From JBBDYQ01 sp035553855 (GTDB lineage: Bacteria > Actinomycetota > Thermoleophilia > Solirubrobacterales > Thermoleophilaceae), in contig DATMJO010000123.1 in assembly GCA_035553855.1 (NCBI GenBank), positions 1 through 64,000 on the forward strand: DNA of 64,000 nt, given 5' to 3'. A program made the position numbers and the translations under genes. The stretch's first letter is position 1. Each line of letters begins with the position of its first letter. Positions 39,439 through 47,549 of the stretch are shown in pieces. The notes beneath the pieces are model-generated. The model searched no databases, was not told the DNA's origin, and saw nothing but the letters and a program-made list of their open reading frames with translations.

Positions 39439-40157
39439 CGGGCGCCCTCGGCCGCCGCGCCTGCGCCGAGGGGATCGGCGTCTTCGCGCTCGTCTTCGTC
39501 GGCTGCGGCGCGATCGTGACCGACGCCGAGCGAGCCGGCGCGCTGGGAACCGTCGGCATCGGGCTCGCGTTCTTCCTCGTCCTGCTCGCGGCGATCGCCT
39601 CGCTGGGCCACGTCTCGGGCGCCCACTTCAACCCGGGCGTCAGCCTCAGCTTCTTCCTCACCCGCCACCTGCCGGGGCGCGACCTCGCCGCCTACGTCGC
39701 GGCGCACCTCGCGGGCGCGATCGCCGCCGCGCTCCTCCTGCTCGTGCTCTGGCCCGGCCACCCCGCCGACCTCGGCGCGACCGTCCCCACGATCGAGCCC
39801 GCCCGGGCGCTCGTCGCGGAGATCGTGCTCACCGCCTTCCTGATGCTCGTGATCATGAGCGTCGCAACCGACACTCGCGCGGTGGGCGCCCCCGCCGCCC
39901 TCGCGATCGCTGCGGCCGTCGGGCTCGCCGCGATCGCCTTCGGCCCGCTCACCGGCGCCTCGCTCAACCCCGCCCGCTCGCTCGGCCCCGCGCTCGCCTC
40001 CGCCCAGTGGGAGGACTTTTGGATCTACCTCGCGGGGCCGCTCGCCGGCGCGCCGCTCGGCGCGCTCGCCTATCAGCTCGTCCGCGGCGAGCACCCGCCC
40101 GCCCGCACCGACCTCGAGGAGCGCGATGGCGACCGCGCTGTTCGTCTGCCTGCATAA
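39435..40157 (+). CDS. MIP-family aquaglyceroporin (AqpS-like, arsenite channel)
   Basis: The protein has 240 residues and six membrane helices. The two pore half-helices are GAHFNPGVSLSFF, with NPG in place of the first NPA, and GASLNPARSLGPAL, with NPA and the selectivity Arg. In ars operons that lack an efflux pump, an AqpS-type channel lets As(III) made by ArsC leave the cell. The place between arsR and arsC supports this role; water or glycerol transport cannot be excluded. The GTG start overlaps the arsR stop. The Ala-to-Gly change in the first motif may widen the pore and is known in some family members. Confidence 0.88.
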   Translation: MTGALGRRACAEGIGVFALVFVGCGAIVTDAERAGALGTVGIGLAFFLVLLAAIASLGHVSGAHFNPGVSLSFFLTRHLPGRDLAAYVAAHLAGAIAAALLLLVLWPGHPADLGATVPTIEPARALVAEIVLTAFLMLVIMSVATDTRAVGAPAALAIAAAVGLAAIAFGPLTGASLNPARSLGPALASAQWEDFWIYLAGPLAGAPLGALAYQLVRGEHPPARTDLEERDGDRAVRLPA

Positions 40158-40524
40158 CGCGGGCCGCTCCCAGATGAGCGCTGCGCTGTTCGAGCGCGCC
40201 TCGGGCGGCCGGCACCGCGCGCTGTCGGCCGGCAGCGTGGCCGACCCCGAGGGCCGGGTGCACCCGGAGGTGGTTGAGGTCATGGCGGAGCTCGGCATCG
40301 ACCTCTCCGAGCGCCGGCCCGAGCGGCTCTCGGACGAGCACGTCCGGGCCGCGGACGTCGTGGTGACGATGGGCTGCGGCGACGCCTGCCCCTACATCCC
40401 GGGCAAGCGCTACGTCGACTGGGAGCTGCCCGACCCGAAGGGTCTCCCCGTGGGGGAGGTGAGGGCGATCCGCGACGACATCGCCGGGCGCGTGGAGCGC
40501 CTCGTGGCCGAGCTCGACGGCTAG
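40126..40524 (+). CDS. arsC: Arsenate reductase, low-molecular-weight phosphatase type
   Basis: The protein has 132 residues. The P-loop CLHNAGRS (Cys8, Arg14; Cx5R) is the nucleophile site, and later TMGCGDACP supplies the redox cysteine pair used by thioredoxin- or mycothiol-coupled enzymes. DPKGLPVGEVRAIRDDI is the general-acid/C-terminal region. It reduces As(V) to As(III). The ATG lies 32 bases inside the aquaglyceroporin gene with GAGGAG upstream, so translation is coupled. Confidence 0.92.
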   Translation: MATALFVCLHNAGRSQMSAALFERASGGRHRALSAGSVADPEGRVHPEVVEVMAELGIDLSERRPERLSDEHVRAADVVVTMGCGDACPYIPGKRYVDWELPDPKGLPVGEVRAIRDDIAGRVERLVAELDG

Positions 40525-40802
40525 GCGGGGTTCGCCTCGGCCCAGGCGATGATCGCCTGCGAGCCGCCGATCCCCGTCCCGTCGTCCAGCTCGAGCACGG
40601 GCACGGTCGACTTTCCGGTCAGCTCCCTGGCCCGCTTGCGGCCCGCCGTCTGGTTGAAGGCGTCGGGCAGGATCGCCAGGCCGTAGGACTTGACCAGCTC
40701 GGGCTCGTGTCCCGCCGCGAGGAGCGCCTCGTGGGCGTTGCGGCAGGGATGCCCGCCGGGTCGCGGCGAGCGGAAGGTGCCGTAGCAGACGTAGAGCTTC
40801 AT
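40521..40802 (-). CDS. Glutaredoxin/GST-N-like small protein
   Basis: The protein has 93 residues with a thioredoxin-like fold. KLYVCYGTFRSPRPGGHPC replaces the CPYC active site by two Cys separated by 13 residues. AHEALLAAGHEPELV, the cis-Pro block KSTVPVLELDDGTGI and GGSQAIIAWAEAN match the GST N-terminal domain. A redox or thiol-transfer role is plausible, but the missing CxxC makes classical glutaredoxin activity unlikely. It is convergent with arsC; the stops overlap. Confidence 0.75.
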   Translation of the reverse strand: MKLYVCYGTFRSPRPGGHPCRNAHEALLAAGHEPELVKSYGLAILPDAFNQTAGRKRARELTGKSTVPVLELDDGTGIGGSQAIIAWAEANPA

Positions 40803-40826
40803 GGGCGCGGAGAGTACAGGCCGCGC

Positions 40827-41480
40827 CTATGCCGCGAACGACAGCACGAGCAGCGCCTGCGCCAGGTGGTAGGTCACGATGATCGCGAGAGGGGCCCACG
40901 CCGCCTTCACGAGGAAGCGCTCCCGCGCGATCAGCGAGTCGGAGGTGGCGAAGCTCAGCGCGCCCGCGATCGCGAGCGCGTCACCCGTGCCCGTCGCGGA
41001 GATGAGCATCGCCGCGATCACGAGGATGTAGGCGCCGACCGGCCCCGCGAGCGCGGGCTCGCTCGAGGCGCGCACCGCCGCGAGCACGGGCCGGCCCACG
41101 AACACGACCACAGCGACGCCGGCGACGGCCCCCGCGGCAAGCCAGCCCGCCTCGGTTCCCGCCATGAAGAACGCGGCAACGAACGCGAGGTGCGCCACGA
41201 GGAACGACCCGAGGCCAGCCACGAACAGGTTCGGACCCTCGGAGCCCGGCTGGCGCCCCGGGAGCATCAGGAACACGTCGCCCGCGAGCGAGAGCACGAG
41301 CGCGGCGACGAGCGCGACGCGCGCGCCGGAGTCGGAGGGGTCGAGCGTGATCGCCGCGGCGATCAGGAACAGCATGCAGCCCGGCTTCGCGACGTACTCG
41401 ACGTCCTTGCGGCCGCGCGCGACCGCCCAGGCGTTCACGGCCGCCACCGCACCGAAGGCGCCGACGAGCGCTGCCGTCAC
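40827..41480 (-). CDS. YhhN/TMEM86-family membrane protein (lysoplasmalogenase-like)
   Basis: The protein has 217 residues and about eight hydrophobic helices. Family landmarks are VEYVAKPGCMLFLIAAA (K-P-x near the N-terminus), ALVLSLAGDVFLMLP (the LxxSxxGDxxLM block with the conserved Asp), FLVAHLAFVAAF (H-x-x-Y/F-like), and the late GALSFATSDSLIA. Human TMEM86 members hydrolyse lysoplasmalogens; bacterial substrates are unproven. It is divergent from the small secreted protein gene at 41555. Confidence 0.83.
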   Translation of the reverse strand: MTAALVGAFGAVAAVNAWAVARGRKDVEYVAKPGCMLFLIAAAITLDPSDSGARVALVAALVLSLAGDVFLMLPGRQPGSEGPNLFVAGLGSFLVAHLAFVAAFFMAGTEAGWLAAGAVAGVAVVVFVGRPVLAAVRASSEPALAGPVGAYILVIAAMLISATGTGDALAIAGALSFATSDSLIARERFLVKAAWAPLAIIVTYHLAQALLVLSFAA

Positions 41481-41554
41481 TGTGCGGTCCCCCCGTGCAC
41501 GCGGGCGAGGCTACCGGTCAAGCACCCGGCGACGGCTGACGATACGAAGCGGGG

Positions 41555-42004
41555 ATGCGCGGCAGGCGACTCAGACGACTCGCGCTCGCGGCCGCCGCGA
41601 CGGCAGTCGTGCTCGCGGCGCTCGCCTTCGCCGTCGCGGGTCAGGGCGGCCTCGACCTCCATCCGGCTCCGTTCGAGGTGGGCGAGGACCGCTCGGTCGC
41701 GGGTGCGCCCGGCTGGAGCAGGCCGTGCTGGGCGGGACGCCTCGAGAGCGACGGGCGCCACGCCCGCTCGTGCGCCCGGCTCCGCGGCCGCGTCATCTGG
41801 GTGACCCGCGACGCGGGAGACGGCGACGCCCACCTCGTCACGGTTGCCGGCCGCCGCCTGCGCTACGCGAAGATCTCGCGCCAGGTGCAGAGCTACGTGA
41901 AGGTGCCCGGCGTGGGCGACGCCGTCACGGTCGTGGGGCCGATGGTCGGAGGCGACCGCGTACGCGAGCAGGTCAACGTCTGGGCGCTCGAGCCCGGCTT
42001 CTAG
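41555..42004 (+). CDS. Secreted or membrane-anchored hypothetical protein, 149 residues
   Basis: An Arg-rich start and one hydrophobic helix (about 9-29) precede a beta-rich domain (about 65-149) with CWAGRLESDGRHARSCARLRG and VQSYVKVPGVGDAVTVVGP, which looks like an OB-fold. I do not recognise the family. Two cysteines (about residues 58 and 73) could pair outside the cell. A CCTGGCAC-family motif follows the stop by about 20 bases. Confidence 0.65.
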   Translation: MRGRRLRRLALAAAATAVVLAALAFAVAGQGGLDLHPAPFEVGEDRSVAGAPGWSRPCWAGRLESDGRHARSCARLRGRVIWVTRDAGDGDAHLVTVAGRRLRYAKISRQVQSYVKVPGVGDAVTVVGPMVGGDRVREQVNVWALEPGF

Positions 42005-42022
42005 CCACGCCGGGACGAAAAA

Positions 42023-42048
42023 CCCTCCCTGGCACCTTTTTTTCAACC
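42023..42048. repeat. CCTGGCAC-family motif with T-run between convergent genes
   Basis: CCCTCCCTGGCACCTTTTTT, followed by TCAACC, resembles the right half of the 25-base palindrome. It lies between convergent stops, and its end overlaps the stop of the glycosyltransferase on the minus strand. Confidence 0.55.
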
Positions 42049-43188
42049 CGCCGGGTCAGCGCGAAGGGCGAGGTCGAGGATCGCCTCGTGCTTCGCCTCC
42101 CAGGAGTGGCGCTCGACGAACGCGCGCCGTTCGTCCTCGCCGGCGCGGCCCAGGGCGAGCGCGCGCTCCACGGAAGCGGCGAAGTCCTCGCCGATGACGA
42201 CGCGCTCGCTCACGCCGTGGAGCGGCGGCAGGTCCACGGCCGCCACCGGCAGGCCGGCCGCGAGGTACTCGTAGAGCTTCAGCGGGCTCATCGCCTCGGT
42301 CAGGTCGTTGCGCACATGCGGGAGGAGTCCGGCATCCGCCGCGTGCACCACGGCCGCCAACTCGGCGCGTCCGACGCTCGGGTGGGCGACGAGCCCCGGC
42401 AGCCTGGAGAGGCGCGCCATCTGCTCCTCGTCGGGATGGCCACCCAGCATCACGATCGAAGCGTGCGGAAGCCGCGCGGCGACCGCCTCGACCAGGTCGG
42501 CATCGATCCGGCGGTCGAGCGTCCCGGTGTAGAGCAGACGCGGGCGTGGCAGCTCCGCGAACCACCGCGGCGGCTCACCGGGCTCGAGCCACTCGGAGGG
42601 ATCCACGCCGTTCGGGACCACGAGCCCCGGACCCGTCGGCCCGATTCTCTCCAGGAGCGTCTCGGACACCGCGCACACGGCACGCCCGCTCGCCGCGACA
42701 CGCGTGTAGGCCTCCGCGAGCGCAGGCCACCACGGCCGGAGCGGCTCATACGCGGTCATGTCGTCGGTTGCGTACAGGGTCACGGGTCCAGCCCATTCGA
42801 GCAGGGCGAACCCGGCGACGAGCGGATCGTTGGTGATCACGGCCGGACGACGGAGCCCCGCCGACCCGGCCGCCCGCCTGATCCGCCCGTCCCACGCCCG
42901 GTACGACTTCGTGACTGCCGCCGTGGTCGTGGAACCGCGCCGCCTCAGACGCAGTGGTGCGTGATGGCTGACGCGGTCGTCGACGGGCAACGCAACTCCG
43001 CGTCCGAGCAGGCGGCGTGCGACCACACCGTAGCTTCGCCATGGATCGGCGACGAGCACCCGGCCGACACGGTCGCTCGCGATCAGGGCGCGCATCAGGC
43101 GGGCGCTTGCCCAGGTCAGGCGCTCCTGCTCGATCGAGTGCCACGTGAGCAGCCCCAGCGCGAAGACCGCGTCCGGCTTCCCGGTCAC
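42043..43188 (-). CDS. GT-B glycosyltransferase
   Basis: The protein has 381 residues. The N-terminal half includes VLVADPWRSYGVVARRL and TLYATDDMTAYEPLRPWWP. The C-terminal half has LVVPNGVDPSEWLEP, LLYTGTLDRRIDADLVEAVA, IVMLGGHPDEEQM, HPSVGRAELAAVVHAADAGL, and the donor-site MSPLKLYEYLAAGLPVAA. This matches bacterial GT1/GT4-like transferases that decorate exopolysaccharide. The GTG at 43188 is the most upstream start that keeps similarity. The divergent neighbour is a hexapeptide acyltransferase, also fitting glycan modification. Confidence 0.82.
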   Translation of the reverse strand: MTGKPDAVFALGLLTWHSIEQERLTWASARLMRALIASDRVGRVLVADPWRSYGVVARRLLGRGVALPVDDRVSHHAPLRLRRRGSTTTAAVTKSYRAWDGRIRRAAGSAGLRRPAVITNDPLVAGFALLEWAGPVTLYATDDMTAYEPLRPWWPALAEAYTRVAASGRAVCAVSETLLERIGPTGPGLVVPNGVDPSEWLEPGEPPRWFAELPRPRLLYTGTLDRRIDADLVEAVAARLPHASIVMLGGHPDEEQMARLSRLPGLVAHPSVGRAELAAVVHAADAGLLPHVRNDLTEAMSPLKLYEYLAAGLPVAAVDLPPLHGVSERVVIGEDFAASVERALALGRAGEDERRAFVERHSWEAKHEAILDLALRADPAG

Positions 43189-43247
43189 ATCGACCTGCGG
43201 CGGAGACGGCGCCTCACGGCCGGGGAGTCTGTCACGATCGCCACCGC

Positions 43248-43820
43248 GTGCGACCGCGCTCCCTACCGCTGGATGCCTACAGGCTCGCCGGGCGTGGCCG
43301 CGCGAAGCTGTTCACGCTGCTGGTGCGCCGCGGGTTCGCCGAGTTCGGCGCGGGCTCGGCGGTGCACCCCCCATTCCTCGTATACGGCGAGGACCGGATC
43401 GCCATCGGCCGAGACGTCGTCGTCCATCCGGGCTGCTGGCTCCAAGTGATCGGCGAGCAGGCCCGGGGAGAGGGCAGGCTCGCGATCGGCGAGGGCTGCT
43501 CGATCGGACGCCGCGCGCTGATCACGGTGGCCGAGTCGGTCGTGATCGGGCGCAAGGTCCTGCTCGCGCCAAACGTGGTCCTTCAGGACCACGTTCATGG
43601 ATACGACGATGTCACGACGCCCGTAATCGATCAGCCGATCGCGCGCACCGCGCCCATCGAGATCGGCGACGGGGCGTGGCTCGGCCAGAACGTCGTCGTA
43701 GGGCCAGGCGTCCGGATCGGCCGCGGCGCGGTCGTCGGCGCGAACGCCGTCGTGCGTTCCGACGTTCCGGACCACAGCCTCGCGGTCGGCGCACCGGCCC
43801 GTGTCTCGCGCCGGTTCTGA
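43248..43820 (+). CDS. Left-handed beta-helix (hexapeptide) O-acetyltransferase
   Basis: The protein has 190 residues and repeated hexapeptide units (IAIGRDVVVHPGCW, LAIGEGCSIGRRALITV, IEIGDGAWLGQNVVVGPGVR, IGRGAVVGANAVVRSDVP). LQDHVHGYDDVTTPVIDQP is the catalytic-His loop of the WbbJ/NodL/CysE-type group. It probably transfers acetyl from acetyl-CoA to a sugar of the surface polysaccharide. The GTG start at 43248 is the best available. The stop precedes the second 166-bp hairpin element by 53 bases. Confidence 0.85.
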   Translation: MRPRSLPLDAYRLAGRGRAKLFTLLVRRGFAEFGAGSAVHPPFLVYGEDRIAIGRDVVVHPGCWLQVIGEQARGEGRLAIGEGCSIGRRALITVAESVVIGRKVLLAPNVVLQDHVHGYDDVTTPVIDQPIARTAPIEIGDGAWLGQNVVVGPGVRIGRGAVVGANAVVRSDVPDHSLAVGAPARVSRRF

Positions 43821-43873
43821 GTTTCGTCGGGGCTATAGCTCGTGTCCGTTGGTCGAGAGGACGCCCATACGAT

Positions 43874-44039
43874 CTAGTGTGTTGAGTCGGAAGTTCGGCT
43901 TCAGCTGCCCGAGTGGCTGGGCGTCACTGACGGCGCACATGGGATGAGTCGATGCCGAGCATCGGCGATACCCATGGGTGGCGTCAGGGGCGTCCAGACG
44001 CCGGGAAGCTGCGCACGAAATAACGACTCAGGACACTAG
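43874..44039. mobile_element. 166-bp hairpin element, copy 2 (MITE-like), CTAG at both ends
   Basis: It has the same length and layout as the copy at 602-767. The left end TGTGTTGAGTCG and right end CGACTCAGGACA pair at 10 of 12 positions. Relative to copy 1, paired positions change together: T-A to G-C in the terminal stem and G-C to A-T in the apical stem, while three other changes keep G-U or G-C pairing. The right-hand CTAG provides the TAG stop of the DUF1996 gene on the minus strand, as copy 1 does for its neighbour. It carries no coding sequence. Confidence 0.8.
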
Positions 44040-44881
44040 GGAGTTGGCCCGTGGCATTGCTGCCCGGTGTGCAGGCACGATTGGATCAGGAGCAGCTGCG
44101 TCGCGTCGTCCCAAGCGTTGAAGAAGTCCGCATGCCCCGTGTTGGTGCTCTTGCCCGCAGACAGGTAGTACCCGGGCCCTCCGCTCGTCCGATACGTAAC
44201 GAACATCGAGATCTTTGGAACGGACCGCGAAAAGGACGTCGGACACACCTTCCCTACCCCCGAGATATGGGTGCTGTAGGCCATGTGCGCCGTCTCGTCT
44301 CCGCCGTCGAAGTGCCCGTCCCAGCAGTCCGGGAAGTGAATTCCTACGCGCAGACTCGACCCGGGCGCGCAGGTTAGAGCCGCCGGATCTTGTCCGGACG
44401 ATTGCTGCGGGGTGCACTGCCAGTGCACGCGGTTGATGGATTGGGGCGCCGTGGCGTGGGCGTCTCCGGCGATCATCTTGAACCCTGCCGGGAATGGCTC
44501 AATTGCGAAGGGCGAGCGCTTGCCGTTCGCGTAGTAGATGACTGCGTTGATCGGAATCTGCGGGGTCCCGTCCGGAGCGTGCAGCGCTGGCACCCAGTAG
44601 GCCGACAGGTCCGCGGTGCGGTTGCACGTCGTGTCCGCGGCTCGGAGACTGGTGAGGGTGCTGTCCGCCCGTGTCGACGTGTTCCCGAAAAAATCGTGCC
44701 GATGTGCGGCCCCGAAGTTCCCGAAACTGACGATTGGGTCGTCATGCGCGGTGTGACTATAAGAACACGTCACCTTGAAATACCCGTCCGCAAAATCGGC
44801 GTCCGGATCTACGGCCGATGCAGGCGTCCCGAAGCCGAGCACCAGAAGCACGGCGAATCCACAGCCCAGATATCGCTTCAT
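44036..44881 (-). CDS. Secreted DUF1996-like protein (copy 2)
   Basis: The protein has 281 residues. A signal peptide (about 1-23) is followed by CSYSHTAHDDPIVSFGNFGA, HRHDFFGNTSTR, LSAYWVPAL, FPAGFKMIAGDAHA, FPDCWDGHFDGGDETAHMAY, VPKISMFVTY, GHADFFNAWDD and CLHTGQQC. It aligns along its length with the protein at 25898, so the two are diverged paralogues. Codons here are less G+C-biased than in neighbouring genes, which suggests separate acquisition. A G-rich Shine-Dalgarno sequence precedes the ATG. Its stop codon lies in the border of the hairpin element. Function unknown. Confidence 0.85.
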   Translation of the reverse strand: MKRYLGCGFAVLLVLGFGTPASAVDPDADFADGYFKVTCSYSHTAHDDPIVSFGNFGAAHRHDFFGNTSTRADSTLTSLRAADTTCNRTADLSAYWVPALHAPDGTPQIPINAVIYYANGKRSPFAIEPFPAGFKMIAGDAHATAPQSINRVHWQCTPQQSSGQDPAALTCAPGSSLRVGIHFPDCWDGHFDGGDETAHMAYSTHISGVGKVCPTSFSRSVPKISMFVTYRTSGGPGYYLSAGKSTNTGHADFFNAWDDATQLLLIQSCLHTGQQCHGPTP

Positions 44882-45009
44882 TACCCTGCCCCCCCTTTAG
44901 CGCCAGTGAGAAAACCGACCCTACCCTAAGGTGTGATGTGCGGCCGATCAGACGTCGCCCCGTCTCCTCAAGCACCTACAGCGCCGACGGAAGCCGAGGC
45001 CGGGTCGCG

Positions 45010-46512
45010 CTAGGGACAGTCGCCGCTCAGCGCGTCGAGCAGGTCCGGAATCACGACGTCGACGCCCGGGCCACATTCGATCGTGTCGGCGCCGGCCTGA
45101 CCGTCGAGGGTGTCGTCGCCTTCGCCGCCCGAGAGCGTGTCGTCGGCGTCGCCGCCCAGCAGCGTGTCATTGCCACCCAGCCCGGTGAGGACGTTCACCG
45201 CGGCGCTGCCGGTCACGTGGTCGGCGTACCTGCTCGCCACGATGTTCTCGACATCGTCGAAGATGTTGTCCTCCTCGCCCGGGAAGCCGTCGTCCGCCAC
45301 TCCGTCCAGGTCGATGGTCACGCCTGCCGTGCCGACCCGCGCGGGATCGTCGTCGAGCGTCGTGTAGGTGTCGATCCCGGCCCCACCGTGGATCTCGTCA
45401 CGCCCGCTGGCGCGCGCGGCTCCCGGCTGCTCGCCGTGGATCGAGTCGTCGCCGTCGCCGCCGAAGATCACGTCGGTCTCCTTGCCGCCCTCGATCCTGT
45501 CGGCGAAGGCGCTTCCGATGATGGTGTCGTTGCCCTCGCGCCCCTCGATGAACATCGGGCCGGTCGCCGCGCTGGCGTCGATCGCGTCGTGGTTGTGTCC
45601 CGAGAGGATCGCTCCGACCTGGGGCAGGACGTTGTCGCCCTCGCCGCGGACTCCGTCGTTCGCGATGCCGTCCAGGCTGACGTTCACGTCGGTGATCCGG
45701 GCGTAGTAGTTGACGGTGTCGCCGCCGCCCGAGCCGCCGATCACGTCCGCGCCGTTCCCGCCCTCCAGCTGATCCGTCCCGGCGCCGCCCGTGAGCACGT
45801 CGTCACCGTTGCCGCCCCAGCCCACGACGCGGGCGCTGCCGCCCTCGATCACGTCGTTGCCGTTGCCGCCCGAGATGATGTACTGCGCGGCCGTGTCGCC
45901 GCCCTTGAGCGTGTCGCCCGCAGAGCCGCCGAAGATGTCCTCGAAGCCGGTGAGCGTGTCGGTCTCGCCCGCCGCGCCGCCGATGCCGAGCTGCAGGTCC
46001 ACGGTCACCGGGACGCTGCGGTCGTTGTAGGCGATCTGGTCGTTCGCGCCGCCGCCGCCGTTCAGGATGTCGTTGCCCGCGCCGCCCTGGATCGTGTCGC
46101 CGAAGGTCGCCGGGCCGCCGTGCAGCTCGTCGTCGCCCGCGCCGCCGAAGAGCTGGCCGAAGCCAACGCCGATCCGCGCGTAGTCGTCGCCGTCACCGAG
46201 GTTGGCGCGCACCTCGGAGACCGTGTCGCGCTGGTTGCACATGACCTCGTGCTGGTCCACGGGGATGCACGCACCGAAGGGCCCCGGAGTGGTAGGGACG
46301 ATGACTATCGCGCCCTCGTCGCGCAGGCTGATGCGCGTGATGCCCGCGGGCCCGGCGGGCGCCTTCGAGACGACGAGGTGATTCTGCTCGCCGGCCGACG
46401 CCGTGTAGGTGATACGGCTGCCCGAGTGCGAGACCGTCGAGGCCTCGGCGATGGGCGCCGCCGCGAGCAGCCCGCCCAAGATGACCCCGGCGATGAGCGG
46501 GCGTCCCCGCAT
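45010..46512 (-). CDS. Secreted RTX-type calcium-binding repeat protein, 500 residues
   Basis: A signal peptide (about 1-24) and an N-terminal beta domain with CIPVDQHEVMCNQRDTVSEV precede about 12 groups of GGxGxD-type nonapeptides (LFGGAGDDEL, IQGGAGNDIL, VLTGGAGTDQL, VLTGLGGNDTL, TLSGGEGDDTL). Spacers recur with the form PVTVDLQLGIGGAAGETDTL and VNVSLDGIANDGVRGEGDNV. The protein ends with a CGPGVDVVIPDLLDALSGDC cap, shared with the 342-residue protein at 21812. A calcium-stabilised beta-roll on or outside the cell surface is likely. It lies 39 bases downstream of the phosphoglycosyl transferase stop and may be read from that operon. Confidence 0.88.
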   Translation of the reverse strand: MRGRPLIAGVILGGLLAAAPIAEASTVSHSGSRITYTASAGEQNHLVVSKAPAGPAGITRISLRDEGAIVIVPTTPGPFGACIPVDQHEVMCNQRDTVSEVRANLGDGDDYARIGVGFGQLFGGAGDDELHGGPATFGDTIQGGAGNDILNGGGGANDQIAYNDRSVPVTVDLQLGIGGAAGETDTLTGFEDIFGGSAGDTLKGGDTAAQYIISGGNGNDVIEGGSARVVGWGGNGDDVLTGGAGTDQLEGGNGADVIGGSGGGDTVNYYARITDVNVSLDGIANDGVRGEGDNVLPQVGAILSGHNHDAIDASAATGPMFIEGREGNDTIIGSAFADRIEGGKETDVIFGGDGDDSIHGEQPGAARASGRDEIHGGAGIDTYTTLDDDPARVGTAGVTIDLDGVADDGFPGEEDNIFDDVENIVASRYADHVTGSAAVNVLTGLGGNDTLLGGDADDTLSGGEGDDTLDGQAGADTIECGPGVDVVIPDLLDALSGDCP

Positions 46513-46551
46513 GGTCCCGTCCCCCCGCTCGTTCTTCCGTGACTGAGGCGC

Positions 46552-47523
46552 TCAGCAGGCGCCGCGGCCGTGAAACACGACCAGCGCCGTCTTGGCCAGC
46601 AGCTTCGCGTCGAGCTTCCAGGAGCGCTGCTCGAGGTACTCGAGGTCCAGCCTCACCATGTCCTCGTAGCTCTTTTCGTTCCTACCGCTGACCTGCCAGA
46701 GGCCGGTCAGGCCCGGCTTCATCGCGAAGCGGCCGTTGTACCACTCGGGGTAGTGCTCGACCTCGTAGGGGATGGGCGGCCGGAAGCCGACCAGCGTCAT
46801 CTCCCCACGGAGCACGTTCCAGAGCTGCGGCAGCTCGTCGATCGAGAAGCGGCGGAGCAGCCTGCCGACGCGCGTGACGCGGGGGTCGCAGACGGCCTTG
46901 AAGAGCGGGCGGCCGCGCTCGTCGACGGCCTCGGGCACGCAGGTGACGATCCGCTCGCGCACGTGGTCGGGATCGACCTCGGCGTCTGCGCCCACCGTCA
47001 TGGTGCGGAACTTGAGCATCGTGAAGGCCTGCCGGTCGCGGCCCATGCGCTGCTGGCGGAAGAGCGAGGGCCCGCGCGAGTCGAGCCGGATGGCGGCCGC
47101 GACGATCAGGAGCAGCGGCAGCATCAGCACAAGCAGCGTCAGGGCGACGGCGATGTCGAACGCGCGCTGGAGGATCGTGCCGGCGGGCGGCAGCGCCCGG
47201 CCGGCGTCGATCGGCCAGCGAACGGCGCGCTCCACGGGCGCGGTGACGACGTTGAGCCGGGGACGGGGCAGCGCGATCGCGCCGCCGTCCACGGAGAAGC
47301 GTGAGGCGTTGCCCGCGCCCTGCAGGACGCGCAGGCGCCGCCGCGTGCGCTCGCGCTCGGTGAGCGCGGTCGCCTCCTGGTCCAGGTCGAGCGTGCCGGC
47401 GTCGCCCGCAAGCTCCGCATCGGTCTCTGCTGCACGCGCGCGCACCTTGTCCCCAGGCGCGGGCCGCGCCGGCGCGTCTGCCAGGTCCGCGGTGCTCCCC
47501 TCGAATGCGATGTGGGCCTCCAC
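46552..47523 (-). CDS. Initiating phosphoglycosyl transferase (bacterial sugar transferase family)
   Basis: The protein has 323 residues. A disordered N-terminal region (about 1-115) precedes a membrane helix or re-entrant segment (about 120-148: LQRAFDIAVALTLLVLMLPL) and the catalytic domain: SLFRQQRMGRDRQAFTMLKF, FRTMTVGADAE, VTRVGRLLRRFSIDELPQLW, LRGEMTLVGFRPP and MKPGLTGLWQVSGRN. The Asp-Glu dyad lies in SIDELPQ. It puts the first sugar phosphate on undecaprenyl phosphate. The GTG at 47523 has AAAGGAG about 7 bases upstream. It follows the LuxR-type regulator gene, so the initiating step may be under that regulator. Confidence 0.9.
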   Translation of the reverse strand: MEAHIAFEGSTADLADAPARPAPGDKVRARAAETDAELAGDAGTLDLDQEATALTERERTRRRLRVLQGAGNASRFSVDGGAIALPRPRLNVVTAPVERAVRWPIDAGRALPPAGTILQRAFDIAVALTLLVLMLPLLLIVAAAIRLDSRGPSLFRQQRMGRDRQAFTMLKFRTMTVGADAEVDPDHVRERIVTCVPEAVDERGRPLFKAVCDPRVTRVGRLLRRFSIDELPQLWNVLRGEMTLVGFRPPIPYEVEHYPEWYNGRFAMKPGLTGLWQVSGRNEKSYEDMVRLDLEYLEQRSWKLDAKLLAKTALVVFHGRGAC

Positions 47524-47549
47524 CCTCGACTCCTTTCGTGAGTGGCGCC

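Noticed and set aside
43572..43595. Perfect hairpin AACGTGGTCC-TTCA-GGACCACGTT
   Set aside because: It lies in the middle of a conserved part of the acetyltransferase gene and encodes normal residues (NVVLQDHV); probably chance.
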